Below the pieces are notes generated by a model that worked only from the letters and a program-made list of their open reading frames with translations, was not told the origin of the DNA and ran no database searches. 16,917 bases of DNA from an uncultured Ruminococcus sp. (lineage in GTDB: Bacteria > Bacillota > Clostridia > Oscillospirales > Acutalibacteraceae): assembly GCA_902783815.1 (NCBI GenBank), contig CACZSM010000055.1:1-16917 (forward strand), given 5' to 3'. This document shows, piece after piece, positions 16,010 to 16,917 of the stretch. The translations under genes and the position numbers were made by a program. Numbering within the stretch: position 1 is the stretch's first letter; every line of letters begins with the position of its first letter.

Positions 16010-16010
16010 G

Positions 16011-16041
16011 AAAAAATGCCGTCGGATTTCTCCGGCGGCAT
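16011..16041 (-). terminator. intrinsic terminator of tsf
   Basis: Read on the minus strand, ATGCCGCCGGA and TCCGACGGCAT form an 11-bp stem (16016-16041, one G-T pair) around a four-base GAAA loop and are followed by TTTTT. It lies 10 bases after the tsf stop codon and is a strong Rho-independent terminator for that gene. Confidence 0.9.
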
Positions 16042-16051
16042 CGCTTTATTA

Positions 16052-16917
16052 TTATTTTACCATGCTTGCAACTTCTGCTGCAAAGTCATCATTTCTCTTT
16101 TCAAGACCTTCGCCCTTCTCGAAACGAACAAAGTCAGCAATAGCGATCTTGCCGCCGAGTGTTTTTGCGGTCTGATTTGTGTACTGAGTAACGCTTGCCT
16201 TGTTATCCTTGATGAAAAGCTGCTCAACAAGACAGTTTTCCTTGTAATATTTGCCGATCATACCCATAACGATCTTTTCAGCAATATTAGCAGGCTTACC
16301 TGAATTGATGACCTGCTCTGTCATGATCTTCTTTTCATGCTCGATAACATCATCAGGAACATCCTTCTGCTCCAGGTATGAAGGATTAGCAGCAGCAACC
16401 TGCATAGCGATGTCCTTTGCATACTCAGCGAAGCCGTCCTTACCAGCAACATCTGTATCGAACTTAACGAGTACAGCTATCTTGCCGCCTGCATGGATAT
16501 ATGCGGAAACAGCGCCTTCATAGAGCTTGAAACGACGGATAACGATATTCTCACCGATAGTCTGGATCTTCTCCTGGAGAAGTTCAGCAACTGTCATTGA
16601 AGTGCCGACAGCGTTCTTTGTAAGAAGATCAGCGACATCAGCAGGAGCAGTTGCCATAACAGTATCAGCAACAGTTTTTACAAAAGCCTGGAATTCTGCA
16701 TTTTTAGCAACAAAGTCTGTTTCAGCGTTTACTTCGAGAGCAACACCCTTTGTAGCATCATCATTAGTGCAGGCGAAGGCAACACCCTCAGCAGCAATTC
16801 TTGAAGCCTTTTTAGCAGCCTTAGCAAGACCCTGTTCTCTGAGGACATCAATTGCCTTATCCATATCGCCGTCTGCCTCAGTAAGAGCCTTTTTACAGTC
16901 CATCATACCGCAGCCTG
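16052..16917 (-). CDS. tsf: elongation factor Ts, N-terminus outside window
   Basis: EF-Ts is the nucleotide exchange factor that recharges EF-Tu with GTP during translation. On the minus strand the frame is open to the window edge. The visible residues begin GCG-MMDCKKALTEADGDM, matching the TGAGMMDCKKAL motif of the N-terminal UBA-like domain, so the true start lies some 15 to 18 codons beyond the edge and the first visible ATG (16906) is internal. The core motif AETDFVAKN, whose Asp and Phe contact EF-Tu, is present, as are the later VLVKFDTDVAGKDGFAEYA and IAMQVAAANPSYL segments. About 287 residues are visible, consistent with a full clostridial EF-Ts of about 305. rpsB normally lies just upstream, which here would be outside the window. 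Confidence 0.96.
   Translation of the reverse strand, partial: GCGMMDCKKALTEADGDMDKAIDVLREQGLAKAAKKASRIAAEGVAFACTNDDATKGVALEVNAETDFVAKNAEFQAFVKTVADTVMATAPADVADLLTKNAVGTSMTVAELLQEKIQTIGENIVIRRFKLYEGAVSAYIHAGGKIAVLVKFDTDVAGKDGFAEYAKDIAMQVAAANPSYLEQKDVPDDVIEHEKKIMTEQVINSGKPANIAEKIVMGMIGKYYKENCLVEQLFIKDNKASVTQYTNQTAKTLGGKIAIADFVRFEKGEGLEKRNDDFAAEVASMVK

Noticed and set aside
14323..16010. A complete IS66 insertion sequence
   Set aside because: No matching terminal inverted repeats, target duplication or tnpA/tnpB partner genes could be found around the transposase-like frame.
15935..16303. 122-residue plus-strand frame past the IS66-like gene
   Set aside because: It runs through two terminator hairpins and lies antisense to tsf.

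Overview
The window looks like a chromosomal segment from a Ruminococcus-type member of the Clostridia (Bacillota). The reasons are the tilS-hpt-ftsH gene order, AT-leaning codon use rich in ATA and AGA/AGG, purine-rich Shine-Dalgarno sites, a GH24 lysozyme carrying SH3 and BIG2 domains, and a DUF5685/J-domain gene pair typical of gut Clostridia. The genus is an inference from style and content, not from a marker comparison.

Region 1 (1-6379, + strand) is housekeeping: the 3' part of tilS, then hpt, ftsH and uvrA. tilS and hpt are 5 bases apart and hpt and ftsH 15 bases apart, so the first three probably share a transcript. A perfect 12-bp hairpin separates ftsH from uvrA. uvrA is broken by an in-frame TAG at codon 803, directly after a run of ten T. 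The reading frame continues unchanged afterwards and encodes the whole conserved end of UvrA, so only this one codon stops a full-length 942-residue frame.

Region 2 (6440-8528, + strand) is a three-gene cassette: a DUF5685 protein with clustered cysteines and an Asp-rich motif, a small J-domain protein with TPR-like helices and a ten-cysteine tail, and a multi-pass membrane protein overlapping the previous gene. Its function is not known to me.

Region 3 (8529-11483, + strand) is one secreted protein of about 880 residues with its own strong sigma-A-type promoter and a terminator. It has two SH3 domains, four BIG2-like Ig domains, another beta-rich domain, and a T4-type lysozyme domain that appears split by a third SH3 domain.

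Region 4 (11508-14387, + strand) carries proC, a 319-base spacer with four small three-base-loop hairpins, a near-consensus promoter, then ATP-dependent pckA and its terminator.

Region 5 (14386-16917) holds a full-length IS66-like transposase homologue whose catalytic motifs have changed, with no terminal repeats that I can see. A convergent pair of hairpins follows, then tsf (elongation factor Ts) on the minus strand, running off the right edge. No tRNA, rRNA or CRISPR array was seen.
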